Positions 21,186-32,200 of a DNA stretch of 64,000 bases are shown here, piece after piece. The stretch's first letter is position 1; every line of letters starts with the position of its first letter. The stretch is from Diplonema papillatum. Its lineage: Eukaryota; Euglenozoa; Diplonemea; Diplonemida; Diplonemidae. The stretch covers positions 124,001 through 188,000 of the forward strand of contig JAPJBO010000352.1 of the NCBI GenBank assembly GCA_030068145.1, read 5' to 3'. The position numbers and the translations under genes are program-made. The notes under the pieces were generated by a model, which worked only from the letters and a program-made list of their open reading frames with translations, was not told where the DNA came from and searched no databases.

Positions 21186-23411
21186 ATGGGGTGCACAGGG
21201 GGCAAAGAAGCGCCCCCGCCGGCCCGCAAGAACCCGCAGCCCCAAGCGGGAGCCGGGAAGAAGCCGCCGACGGCGGCGGCGGCCGCCGCCGGCGGCGGCG
21301 CGAGGGCGCCAGAGAAGAAGGCCCCCGCGGCGGCGGCGGCGGCGCCGCCGCCGAAGGGGCCGAAGGTTACCCTGCCTCCGTCGCCGTTCGCTCCGTCGCC
21401 GCCCGAAAATTACAAGCAGTCGTTCCCCGTGTGGGCCCCGGAGGAGGTCTTCGTCGACTTGGACAAGGTGTCCCACGTCCGCGAAGGCGTCGAGCCCATC
21501 TTCAAGAGCGGGTCGTCGCCCACTATGGAGTTCAGCGGCTTTGCCCACACGGTCGTCGACTTCGAAAAAACCGCGCAGCCGAAGCTCGAGAACACACAGC
21601 GCCACGCGGGCCCCGCCAGCCCGCCGTCGTCCAACGAATGCGGCCTCGCCTCGAAGCTCGGCATCAACCCCGCCCTCGACCGCCACCTCATGTACCTAGT
21701 CAAGGCCCTGCACACCCTGCCGCCGCCGCTCGGCTGGGAAGAGGTCGTCGACACCCAAAGGGACAAGCGGTTGTTCAAAAAATCGTATCCTCCGCTTCCT
21801 CCCGGCTCGCCGCTGCCGCCGGCCGCGGAGATGCTGCTGCGCCGGCGGGCGCAGGTCGAGCACCCGATGTACAGGCACTACTTGTACCTCGTCCACGAGG
21901 GCAAGTTCCCGCCGAAGACGCCGGGGACGATGTGGCTGGAGGGGGCAAAGCCGGAGGTTAAGCCCAGCACCTTCACCCGGCCCGTCCGCCTGTATCTCGC
22001 GGAGCCGGCGAAGACGGGAAAAGGCGCGAACCCGTGGATCGACCCAGCGGCGCGAGACTTCAACTCCGAGTTCCAAGACCTCTGGGACACCACGCCTCTG
22101 CAGCCGGGCGCGCTGCGGGACCGTGAGGTTGCCCTGATGACGCTGCTCGACGACTTCGAAACCGAGGCGCTAAACGCGGCGGTGACCTTCGTGCTGGAAA
22201 CGGCCGTCGGCGACCGGAACAACACCCTCCGCGTCGGCAACCTGCTCCTCTCCTACCAAAACTCCGCCAAGCACATCCACTTCTACGGCTCGCGGTCGAA
22301 CGCCGTCAAAATGCACCAGCACGAGTTCCAAGGCTACCACTGCGTGCTGTCAGCCTACCTCGCGAAGCTGCACGTGCCCCTGCACGCGACCATCTGCTTC
22401 CTCGGCAACAGGGTAACCGTCGTCGCGGCGCTGCCGCTGTCCAAAACGTCGCTCGTGCTCGGGCCTTCGGACCCGAACGCATCGCCCGAGACCCGCAAGT
22501 ACGCGCAGGGCGGAGAGGCAGAATCGCTGCTTGAGATCATGGCCGCCGACTACAGGCTCGCGAAGCACGTCACGCCGTCGATGGAGACCATCAAAGTCGG
22601 TTCCGCGATGACCGAGTGCCACGCCGGGTCGGACAAACGGCTCTACGTGACGCAGGTGTCGCGGACGCTTCCATCCTGCCCTGTTTTGCTGGTCGACTCC
22701 TTCGAGTTCCGGCCCGAATTGGTGAAGACCTACCGGGAGAACAAAGGGCTGTCGACCTACTGGCAGAACCCGGAGGACGGAATCGTGCACCAGCTGCAGA
22801 CGTACGTCAACGAAGAAACCGTCGAGTTCTACTCGGTGTGGGTGTGCTCGCCGGCCGGGATCGAGGGCGTCAAGGACGGCGACGACTGGGCAGACTCGTT
22901 CCACCACTTCGGGCTGAAGATGTCGAAGCTGCGGCTGGTCCACGACAAGATCGCGTCGAAGCAGGACATCTCGGATCGGCTGAAGGAAAACAGGCTGTAC
23001 TCCCTGCGCAACGAGATGTTCGCGCGCGGGTTCAAAGCGGCGCTGAGGGAGGCAGACGACCCGTCCGAGTGCTTCACGCTGTTCATGGAGGACACCGCCG
23101 TGTTCCTGGCACCGTTCACGAAGAGAAAGTACGACTGGGATCCGATGACCGTCTTCAGCTCTGCCCAGGAGATGGACATCAAGCTCCTGCCCGACCAGGA
23201 AGCCATCCTCGCCCGCGTGGCGCCGATGATGGACAGCCACATCCAAACCAGGCGGGACCACGAAGGAAACCTCCGCATCACGGAAGTTGACCTCAGCCAG
23301 AAGGCGCTCGTCAAGGAACGCTCCCCGAAACACTGCCAGAACGTGTTCACCTTCACCAAGGGAGCCTCTCGGTTCAGACCCGAGATCATGCGTGAACTCG
23401 ACAGGAATCAG
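21186..23411 (+). CDS. CLU-domain/TPR protein, exon 1
   Basis: First of seven exons for a protein of the CLU (clustered mitochondria, CLUH/Tif31) family, whose members act in the cytosol near mitochondria and bind mRNAs for mitochondrial proteins. The start MGCTGGKE fits N-myristoylation at Gly2 with possible palmitoylation of Cys3, which would tether the protein to membranes. Residues 2-65 are Ala/Pro low complexity. The CLU core runs from about residue 376: HEFQGYHCVLSAYLAKLHVP, then FLGNRVTVVAALPLSKTSLV, LAKHVTP, ECHAGSDKRLYVTQVSRTLP (compare EGHxGTDGRFYLLDFSRTFP) and FRPELVKTY. The exon ends in phase 0 at gaatcag|gtgtgg. The family match rests on motif order and spacing. Confidence 0.85.
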
Positions 23412-23844
23412 GTGTGGCACAGTGCTTCTTTTACAACGAACTATCTCTTGCGGGTTGTCCTGGTCGCATAATCCCCCCCTGTGTTATTATTCGTTTTGTC
23501 GAATACCAAAAAAAGTTAGGGTAGCCGAGCAGTAGCGGGATCAAATAGTGTTTTCAGACAACCGGACGCGTGTCAAATAACTGTTATTATTCGACCCCCC
23601 TTTAAATGCGGCGTCCAGGCTAAAAAGAGTGTTCTGGTGGTTGCAACGAACCCCGAACCCGATTAAGAGCAATATTTTGAAAACGGTCGAACGACTTGGC
23701 TGGCCAAAAATGAAAGTTGTTCGTACGAATGCGTCTTCGCCACCATGGCCCAGCCTCAATGGTCCCGGATACTCTGAAATACTGACCTTGTAGAACACGA
23801 AGCAGTCCAAAAGAACAAGAGGGACGTCGGCCAACGACTATTCA

Positions 23845-24200
23845 ATACCCCCTCCGCCGTGTGCTGTATTTTGTCTTGAAGTACCTTCGTGACGAGTAGG
23901 TTGGGGGAAATGGATTGGATGCAGCCATGCAGTCAACGAAGCGTGCTATCCGTACTGGGCTGCTCTAATACCCCCTCCGCTGTGTGCTGTATTTTGTCTT
24001 GACGTACCTTCGTGACGATTTGGTTGGGGGGAATGGATTGAATGCAGCCATGCAGTCAACAAGCGTGCCATCAGTACTGGGCTGATCTAGTACCCCTCCG
24101 CTGTGTGCTATATGTTGTCTTGAAGTACCCTTTGGTTGGGGGGAATGGATTGGATGCAGCCATGCAGTCAACAAGCGTGCCATCAGTGGGCTGATCTAGT
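23845..24200. repeat. Three tandem ~118-bp units in CLU intron 1
   Basis: 'taccccctccgctgtgtgct' starts units near 23848, 23967 and 24086. Each continues to gcagccatgcagtcaac. The third is internally shortened. The last unit ends just before the exon 2 acceptor. Confidence 0.85.
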
Positions 24201-24222
24201 ACCCCCTCGAAACCATCCACAG

Positions 24223-25146
24223 ACGTCGACTCATATCAGTTCCGACGCGATGACAGAGGAAGCGCTGGAAGGAGACCTTTCGAATGACATGGCAAACGTC
24301 GGGAACCTCCTCGAAAGCGTGCTCCTCGGGAGGGTGATCCCGAAGTTCGCGTCCGACCTGCTGATCCGGCCGCCCGGCGACCAGGACATGCTCGCGAACC
24401 TTGCCCACGAGAAGGGCATCAACATGCGGTTCTTAGGTGTCGTGCTGTTCCACATCATGCAGTGGAAGGACGACGGTGACTGGCGGACCGTGCGTGATCC
24501 CGATACCAACATCCCCCTGGCGGTTGAGGTTGTCATCATCGAGATGTACTCCCGCACGTTCCTCGACTTTTTCGAGGACAAGGTGCAGGGCCACTCGTAC
24601 ACGGGCGCGACGCTGAAGGCGAAGGCCTGCTTCCAGTCCCTCATCGACGACCCCCAGTTCCTCACCCCGCGCATGAACCGCAAGTTCGGCGGCGGGCCCG
24701 GCAGCGTCAAGATGCCCCCCGCCGACAAGCTCGTCAAACGATGCTCCGAGCTCTGCGGCGCGCTGATCGTGATGGCCGACGAGACGTCCGTCGCTGAAGT
24801 CGCGTTGTCGCCGGTTGTCAAAACGGTCCACCTGCCGCCGCACCTGCGGTGCAAGTGGCTCGCGGACTCTGAAAACGCGGTCGACATGCAAGTGCTGCCC
24901 GCTATAGAGATGTCGCTGGTCGACAGAGTCGACGCCAGGCCGGACGGCACGTCGGCCATCCCACTGCTCGCGATGCTGTCCCTGCTGTACCAGCGCTGGG
25001 AGGAAGAGGAACCGGGCACCCGGCAGCAGCAGCTGCTCGACCGCCGCGTGCAGATCGCCGAGCAGACCGACCCGGCCTCCATCGAGCACGGTGACGCCAA
25101 CCTGCTCCTCGGCGACTACTACAAATATCTCGAAGACCACAAGCAG
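24223..25146 (+). CDS. CLU-domain/TPR protein, exon 2
   Basis: Phase 0 at both ends (acceptor catccacag, donor cacaagcag|gtcgtt); 308 codons. It carries the CLU signature HEKGINMRFLG (compare LHxxGINxRYLG), which confirms the family, then a helical region with QRWEEEEPGTRQQQLLDRR leading into the TPR part. Confidence 0.85.
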
Positions 25147-25320
25147 GTCGTTTTCCTTTTCTTCTTGCCGTACGTAGGTGTCATGGGGGGGGCCTTCACG
25201 AGGCGACACTGTTAACCGCACCTTAATTGAGTTGCGGTCGCCGATCCCCCAACCGCCAGCATCATGTACTCGACGCGACGCGGAACGAAGTGCTGCTTAG
25301 CAGCCAATGGCCTGTGATGG

Positions 25321-25590
25321 CTGAGTGCACACCTAAGCACGGCTGCATCCTTGTGTTGTAGCCGTGTTGTGTATAAGGCTTTGTGAGGGCTGGTCAACTA
25401 CCTCACCACTATAGGCACAAACCTTTCGCGACCGCGATAGGACAGTCGGGATGCCGGGGGCGGGTCTCCATGAAGAAGAGAAAAGTAAAGCAAGACCTGT
25501 CCCCTGCGCCGGCTGTCTCCGGCCGACACATACTACGACTAGTCTATCGTCACAAATTGTTGCTGCATATCGAGTTCAAACTACTTTAGT
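25321..25590 (+). mobile_element. SINE-like repeat R1
   Basis: A ~260-bp family: left part ggctgcatcc.tgtgttgtag and tgtataaggctt; middle gggtctccatgaagaagaga aaagtaaagcaagacctg; right part ggctgcttcggcagacgaca, catactactac and tatcaagttcaaactac. Fuller copies: 45538-45797 and 54328-54545. Tail-only copies: 3999-4130, 4811-4942, 9868-9950, 10283-10393, 45960-46026, 58312-58372. No tRNA or 5S promoter boxes recognised, so the SINE label is by size and copy pattern only. Confidence 0.6.
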
Positions 25591-25734
25591 ACACGGTAGG
25601 AACTGGAGCAAAGCGCATGGCAGGTTGAGCATACCACCCGAGCCTACAACAGGAGAATTTGGGTGGGTTGAGGTGGGTCTTCTGAGACTGATTTTTTCTC
25701 GCCAGACGAGCGCCTGGTCCGGGCCCTCTGGTAA

Positions 25735-26640
25735 ACGTGCCCTTCACCGTCATCGAGGAGAAGGACGGGGCGTTGCGCCAGCGATTCATTTTGTGGTCGT
25801 TCGATGGGAATCGTGTGGCCGAGGCCCAGGGTTACGAAGCGCACGTGCCACTGGGGCATGTGTCCAAGTACCTTACCGCGGTACATGAGGAGTGTGGCAC
25901 GACGCGGGACTTCAGAACGGGGTTCTACGCAGTGGCCATCCCTCCAGGCGCAACTCGGCTCTTCCGGTTTTGCGACGCGGAGGGCGCATGGTGGGAGTTG
26001 ACACGTCTCCCCATGGGGCATTCGTGTGCCCCGGAGATAATGCACACTCTTGCCGCCGTTTCGGTCGAGCACCCGGACTACGTGATGCCCCAGTTCGCGG
26101 AGCGCTCTGTGGTTGTCGATGTGTGGGTCAACATCAGATACGCCGGAACAAAGGAGTCCGTCGTCGAAGCCACTCGACGTTTGCCTAACTTGGAAAGAGA
26201 CGGATTCGCAAACTGCCTCACGGCAGTACGAGTTCATCGGGGTCCGGGTGGGATCATGTATCGCACCAGGTGGCGCTGTGCCGCAAGCTCAAGCGGAAGC
26301 TGTTGGAAACGCGCTACGTGCTGGGTGCTGCGACCGTTCCGGCGCATGAGTTGGAAACGAGGGGCGCCTGCTGCACGCAAGGGCCATCGCGGGGATTTTC
26401 CCCGGGTCCTTCTGGTTTTCGCTGAAGTTTCTCCGACGTGTCACCAACGCGTTGAATCGAGGAGCCAAGCTGCCGTCCGATTACGTGTCAATTTCCCCGT
26501 GCGTGCGGGCGTCTCTGCAGACCTGGATTGATTCGGTTTTGAAACCTCGCAGTCTTCCAACCGGAGCGGCGAGGCCGTCTATAACGGCATTTGTAGATGC
26601 CAGTAAAAACCCCGGTATTTCAAGCGAACTTTAACTCTAA
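25735..26640 (+). mobile_element. Fossil DIRS/VIPER- or LTR-type retroelement fragment
   Basis: Remnant of a reverse transcriptase-RNase H region of the tyrosine-recombinase/LTR kin, closest in feel to trypanosomatid VIPER elements. It sits in the CLU gene intron. It is broken, with a few breaks, and no ends or other element parts are seen nearby. Age cannot be judged from one copy. Confidence 0.6.
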
Positions 26641-26950
26641 AAAGGGCTGGGGGGGCGTCCTTGTGTCAGACTTCTCTCCTTCCTTCCCTTTCTGATGAAG
26701 AATGAACTGGATGACCCAAGCCGAGACCGAGTGCGATGAGGCCAGAAGCTAGCTGCCAATTCTTACTACTACCTGCCGCACGCCCAAGCTTGCTCTGCAC
26801 CCTCTGCTGACTAAACCGCCTCAGAACCATTCCCCGCAAACGGTCAATATCTGCAAACCCCTGGAACCTCTGAACTAATACCCTGGTATTAGCATACTTT
26901 CAACAAAAAAAAAAAAAAAAAAAAAAAAAACGCCAAACAATAAATAGCAG

Positions 26951-27348
26951 GCAGCGCGATACTACACCGCCGCGTACTCAGTGCTCAAAAAGAAGGTCGG
27001 AGACAGCCAGGAGACGCTGGAGGCTGTGCTGGGGCTCGCGTCCGTGCTGCGGATTGCAGGGGAAGAGAAGGCGGCGATGGAGTGGTTCGAAACGGCGCGC
27101 GCAATAGCGTCGAAGCTGACGGGCGCCGTGGCGGACGCGAAGATGATCGAAATCGACACGGTCACCGCCGAATGCTTCGTGGAAGAGTGCCGGTACAACG
27201 AAGCCGTGACCGCGTTCACGAAGGCCATCAACCTGACCGAAAAGACCCTCGGCCCCGAAGAAGAGACGCTCGCGCACCTTCTAGAGCAGCGCGCCCGGGC
27301 GAACTACAGCATGAACAAGTACAAGGAAAGCGTGAGCGATTTCGAAAG
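26951..27348 (+). CDS. CLU-domain/TPR protein, exon 3 (TPR)
   Basis: Starts after aaatagcag in phase 0 and ends in phase 2 (gaaag|gtctgc). It encodes TPR helices of the long, kinesin-light-chain-like type (LEAVLGLASVLRIAGEEKAA, then YNEAVTAFTKAINLTEKTLG). TPRs follow the CLU core in this family and mediate protein or RNP contacts. Confidence 0.85.
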
Positions 27349-28332
27349 GTCTGCCCTTTGTCCTGTCATCTCACTGAACATCCCCCCCGTCGGTCAAGAA
27401 TACGTTCGACGGGGCAACGAAAAGAACACAACAGCCTGCGCGCGTCTTTCGGCAGGAAGAAGCGTTTACAACGATATAAGAAATGTTGGAGGAAATGAGA
27501 AGCTCGTTGCCACAAACCGGCGTTTTCACTTGCGTCCTGAATCCAGCTTTCCGTAAAAACGGTCAAGCACTGCGTTCAACGAAAACAACTCTCTCTTCCC
27601 ATCATCTCCATCATCATTAGTTTTGTATTAGCCGCGGTTGTGCGTGTGTGGTTCTTTTAAGACGGATTGTGTCTGCGCTCTCTCTCCCTCAAGCTTGCCG
27701 CCCGAGGGAACCGGCTGTGAGCCGAAACTCGACGCCGGTCTCTCCGGACTGCACCAGAAGAGAACTTCGCGCACGGCTACCGTTGCACCCTCCATGTTTG
27801 CACCTTCCTCGGATGCTACGGTCGGGAAGGGGCTTCAAACTAATTGGGAAAACTCGTTCCCCTTCCCCGCGTTCTGCGTGTGGGGTTACCACCGGGCAAA
27901 TGCCTTGGCTCACTTGCGGGAGGTGTCGCTGCTCACGTACCAGGGTGGTCCTGGCTGTTGCCCTGTATTAGCCGCGGTTGTGCGTTTGTGTTTTGCAGTA
28001 CACATGTGCAGACGTGTTCCGGAAGTGTTCCCTTCAGTCAGGCGCCTCGTTTTGTTTGCGCGCGCGGTTGATCGTTTTCCCACTTGTATTTGCTCTGTGT
28101 CATTCTCAGGTTAAGAATTCTGAACAACCGCCAAAACACGCTGCCTACGTCGTTTGGGCCTGCACAATACATTGAAGGGCAACCCGCAAGATTGTTAGTA
28201 CTAAACAATCGCTCTGGGGACAAGGCACACAAAGCGTGCGTCGGGGTTAGCACCCGTCCGCTGCCCTGCGACCCGTCTTTTCGGGCTAAGTGTCCTGGAA
28301 ACTTCGCGTGAACTTTTCTCCCGCAAATACAG
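27349..28332. other. CLU intron with R6 and R5 repeats
   Basis: 27714-27840 (gagccgaaactcgacgccgg, catgtttgcaccttcctcgg) is repeated at 49529-49697. 28107-28200 is an inverted R5 copy. No other gene seen. Confidence 0.7.
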
Positions 28333-28489
28333 GGCCATCGACGTCTACCGAAAGCACCAAGGCGACTGCGTTGAAGTCGCAGACATCGCAGTCTGTCTTG
28401 GCCAAATTGAGACACACGGCGACGACATTCGCAAAGCCCGCGAGCACTTCGAGCTTGCCCTGCAGATCTACAAGGCGAAATACGGACCG
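28333..28489 (+). CDS. CLU-domain/TPR protein, exon 4 (TPR)
   Basis: Acceptor ...aaatacag, donor ggaccg|gtatga; it takes the one base needed to complete the Arg codon from exon 3 and ends in phase 0. Encodes a TPR (VADIAVCLGQIETHGDDIRK, then AREHFELALQIYKAKYGP). It was too short to be listed as a free-standing frame but fits phase, codon use and domain. Confidence 0.85.
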
Positions 28490-29225
28490 GTATGAACCTT
28501 GCTCGGGACGTTATCTACAACCATGCATGAGCACACACAGAAACACCTCCCTACATAGGGGTAGCAGTCGTCAGCATTGCACGATGCTTGGCGACGAGTG
28601 ATTACGAGTCTCGGAACAGGAGACTCGAAACTGTGACCCACGTGGTCAATCGAGTGATAAAGAGCTGCGTCGCACTGCCAGCTGCCGTCTATCGCGGTGA
28701 TGCGGACTATCGCCGCACAGATGTGCTCTATCTCCAAACCTCAGACAGTCACAACACGGTGCGGTCGAAGAGGTAGCCACCTCGTGGCTAATGTTTAGGC
28801 AGTACTGTCTGCCCCTCGTGCAGGGGATACAATTGACCGAGATAAGAACCAACGCTAGCAATAGCAGCGGTGTGTGGATGAAACGGGTCAATCGAGTGAT
28901 AGCGGGAGTGTGCGGTGCGGCTTTCAAGCCTTTGCTGATGCAACGTGAAAAAAATCCCGCAAACCAGTAGCAACTTGTCGCTGAAATCCCAGCAAACGTT
29001 TGCAACCGCCACGAATTGGGCCGCGACAAAACTGACCCTTAATACACGACTTCAAGTCGGTGCAAGCCCGCAAGAGCTTCTGCTCTATCGACTTTTGACG
29101 GTAGTGTAGTGGACTACCGTGGCCGCTGACGATGACGGGGTTGCAGCTATTCAGGCCGAGCTCATTGCGCAGAAAGAGCTTGCCACATCGGGTGAGATTT
29201 GCCTGTGTAAAGATATTCAGCCGCG

Positions 29226-32200
29226 ACGGGGCGAACTCCCGTGCATATAAGTCGATCTTTGAGTGCGTGAGCCCCTCCGAAGAAAGGTCCATCACACTAG
29301 TTCCAAGCTACTTAGCCCGGGTCTCTGGGTCGCGTCCCCCTCCTTCTTTTGGTCGCCTGGTCCTGCGTCTTGTTGGTCCGTCCGGGCTGGGGGCTTCGCG
29401 CTTCCCCTTCGTCTTGCATCACCTCGTCTCCACTCCCTGCCGCACGGGCTCCTACGTTTTGTGCCACCTGCGACGCGGGTCGCTTTACTGCTTTTCTGCG
29501 CGACGGCTGCTCTGTACTCGTTGCCTTATCCGCGATTGCCGCTTCTCGTACCGACCGCGCCTGCCTTTCCTGTTCTACGACGGGGCGAACTCCCGTGCAG
29601 CCCACACCGCAAAACGAAAACCAGCCGAGTGTCGGATGGAGAAGCGGACAACTCGTCCTCCGAAGAAACCGACCCAGTGCCACATTCATTGCGAATGTGT
29701 TCGTGGTGTCAGTCGCAGGAGTCTTTTTTGGCCAGCCAAAGCGAGTAAAAGGGTGAAAGAGCACGTATAGTAGCGAGTAGAGAAAAGAACGAGTGTAAAA
29801 GAACGGAGGTAGCACAAATTCTTGCCTTTCCCTATCCCTCAAAACCAGCACAAAATCTCTTTCCGACTGAACCCCCCACTCTATCTTAGGCTACAAAACG
29901 TAACACAGATCAGCAAGGAACTGCCTGACATACCACTCCCTAAACCAGAGCACTGCGCATGTCACAGATACAACTCCGGAAAAACGATCAACGGCCACGC
30001 CATAGGCTTCCTCTCAGCAATTACGAAAGAAAACGGGCTTTCGGAAATCGTCAGCAGAGGCAGAAAGTACAGATGCTACCAGAGCCACCACGCTCTGACC
30101 GAAACGCTACACGAGGCAATAGAGGAGTACGTACAGACATACTACCCCGCAGGCAGTGACACAACCTCATTCGAAACGGAGCTCAAAGCCGAAATATCAC
30201 GAAGAATGGCGGCTCTACCACCTTCAGACGACGAGAAATTGAATACAAAGGCCACAGCCGAACTAGCTGTCATTAAACAACACCTGGTCATCTTACCAGT
30301 AGACAAAACAACGCACGATTTTGGATACTGTTGCAAAGCCCAATACACACACGCGCTACGACAACAACTCGACGCAAACGAAACATACGAGAAACAAACG
30401 ATCACAAAAACAGAAGTAGAGAGCAACCACAAACGTATAATGGCAGAGCTCGACCTACCGTTCCACAAGGGACTACCACACCTCTACGGCTCCATAAAAT
30501 TACACAAAGCAGAACCATCTTTCCGTTGGATAGCCGGTGTCGCCGCAGAAAAAAACAAAAAGCACCGCAACACAAAACGCGAGGCACCCAAAGCAACCCT
30601 CACAAATGCCCACCTCGAACTATCAGGCCTATTGAAAAGCGTGATGAAAGCCCTCAAACGAAAAGACGAACTCAACTTCCGCCGTACAGGAATCAAACGT
30701 GTATGGTTTACAGAAGGACCAGACGACATCACCCTGCACATAAAGCAGAACCTCACCCGCCTCCGATACAAAATCCCAACTACACACGACTTCGAGGACA
30801 TGTACACAAGGCTACCTCAGGACAAGATAGTGGAAGAAGTATGCGAAGCGATCGAAGAAGCTTTCGAATTCGAAGAACAGAACGGCAACCCTAACCTAAC
30901 ACGTGGAGCGAAACAGAAAGGCAAGAAAACCTTCACCTTCAGCCGGCAGACGAACGACACGAAGCGCGCATACTCCAGAGAAGCAGTCAAAGAACTACTT
31001 GCAATCATTATCGGTAACAGCTACATAGCACAAGGCGATCAAGTACTCAGGCAGACCGACGGCATACCTATGGGCGGTAATGCTAGCTCGGATATAGCAA
31101 ACCTTTTCTGCTATCGGATCGAGAAAGCATACGTAGACAGCCTCGTAGATGAAGGAAAGATCGAAGAAGCGAAGGCACACGCACACACCTACCGCTTCAT
31201 CGACGACTTCCTCAACTTCGGGACCACACCACCACCGCAGCACCTTTACAACATGCGGTACAAAAACACAACTACAGCACACGACGACGTAGTATTTCTC
31301 GGAGTCCGGATACGCGTCGAACGTCCGGATCCTCCCCACGCACCGCACATCCGCCTCACAATACAACCGAAAAACTACGGGACCCGCTATACCCACCACC
31401 TAACAACGGCTCCCAAGGCGCAAGCGAGCGGTATCTTCAAGGGCGCGCTGATACGAGCAATCCGACAAACGAACCACCTACAAGACCTGCGTGTAGAAAT
31501 ACAGAGGAGCGTATATGCCATGATCGACAGAGGTCACAACCCACGGGTACTATACGCACCCTGGAACGCATGGCTCACAGAGGAATTCGGCAACCTGCCA
31601 CGACTCCACAGCCAGCTCAAGCCGTTCCTTGGATTCTGCGTAGCCCGGCACAAAAAACGCCAACCACGCATCAACGAACCGGAGTTCGCCGGCAAACACA
31701 GGCCAACCAACTTCTTCCCGGCCCACTTACCGAGCGAATCACCATCCTCCGTTGACTCTCCATCACAACCCACACCCGAATTAACCGTCACGGAACGAGT
31801 AGCCAGCCTCGTTGCAACCATCACCATCGCCGCAGCAGTAGCAGCCAAAACGAAGCGGAAACACCCACAGCAACTTCACAAATACACGACAAGAAACTCT
31901 TGCTTCCTGCAAGCGTCGCTAAACCTCATAGCAGCGACACACTTGTCAAATCAAATACGCAAGTACAACGACTGTCCACAACACCAAACAGGCCCATGCA
32001 CACAAGACGTGAACGAATGGATAAGCGGCAGGAAAACCCAAAACGTCGTCCAAAGGCTCTTCGAGCACATGGGCACACACCTCGGCGACGGAGAACAACA
32101 CGACCTAGAAGAAGCCTTACTTCAACTACTCGCTGCGATAGCGAACGAAAACGAAGAACACCGCACGTGCCAACCAAACTGCAGCGACGCCTTCAACGAA

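Noticed and set aside
22350-23420. 356-codon minus-strand frame
   Set aside because: Shadow of the CLU exon: Arg/His/Val-rich composition and antisense to a supported coding sequence.
25470-25500. MKKRKVKQ peptide resembling a nuclear localisation signal, recurring at 4024 and 4836
   Set aside because: It is part of the SINE-like R1 repeat (gaagaagagaaaagtaaagc) and not in a supported coding frame.
29132-29770. 212-codon frame upstream of the Penelope-like element
   Set aside because: Mixed composition, no domain; sits in the CLU intron and the element's 5' region.
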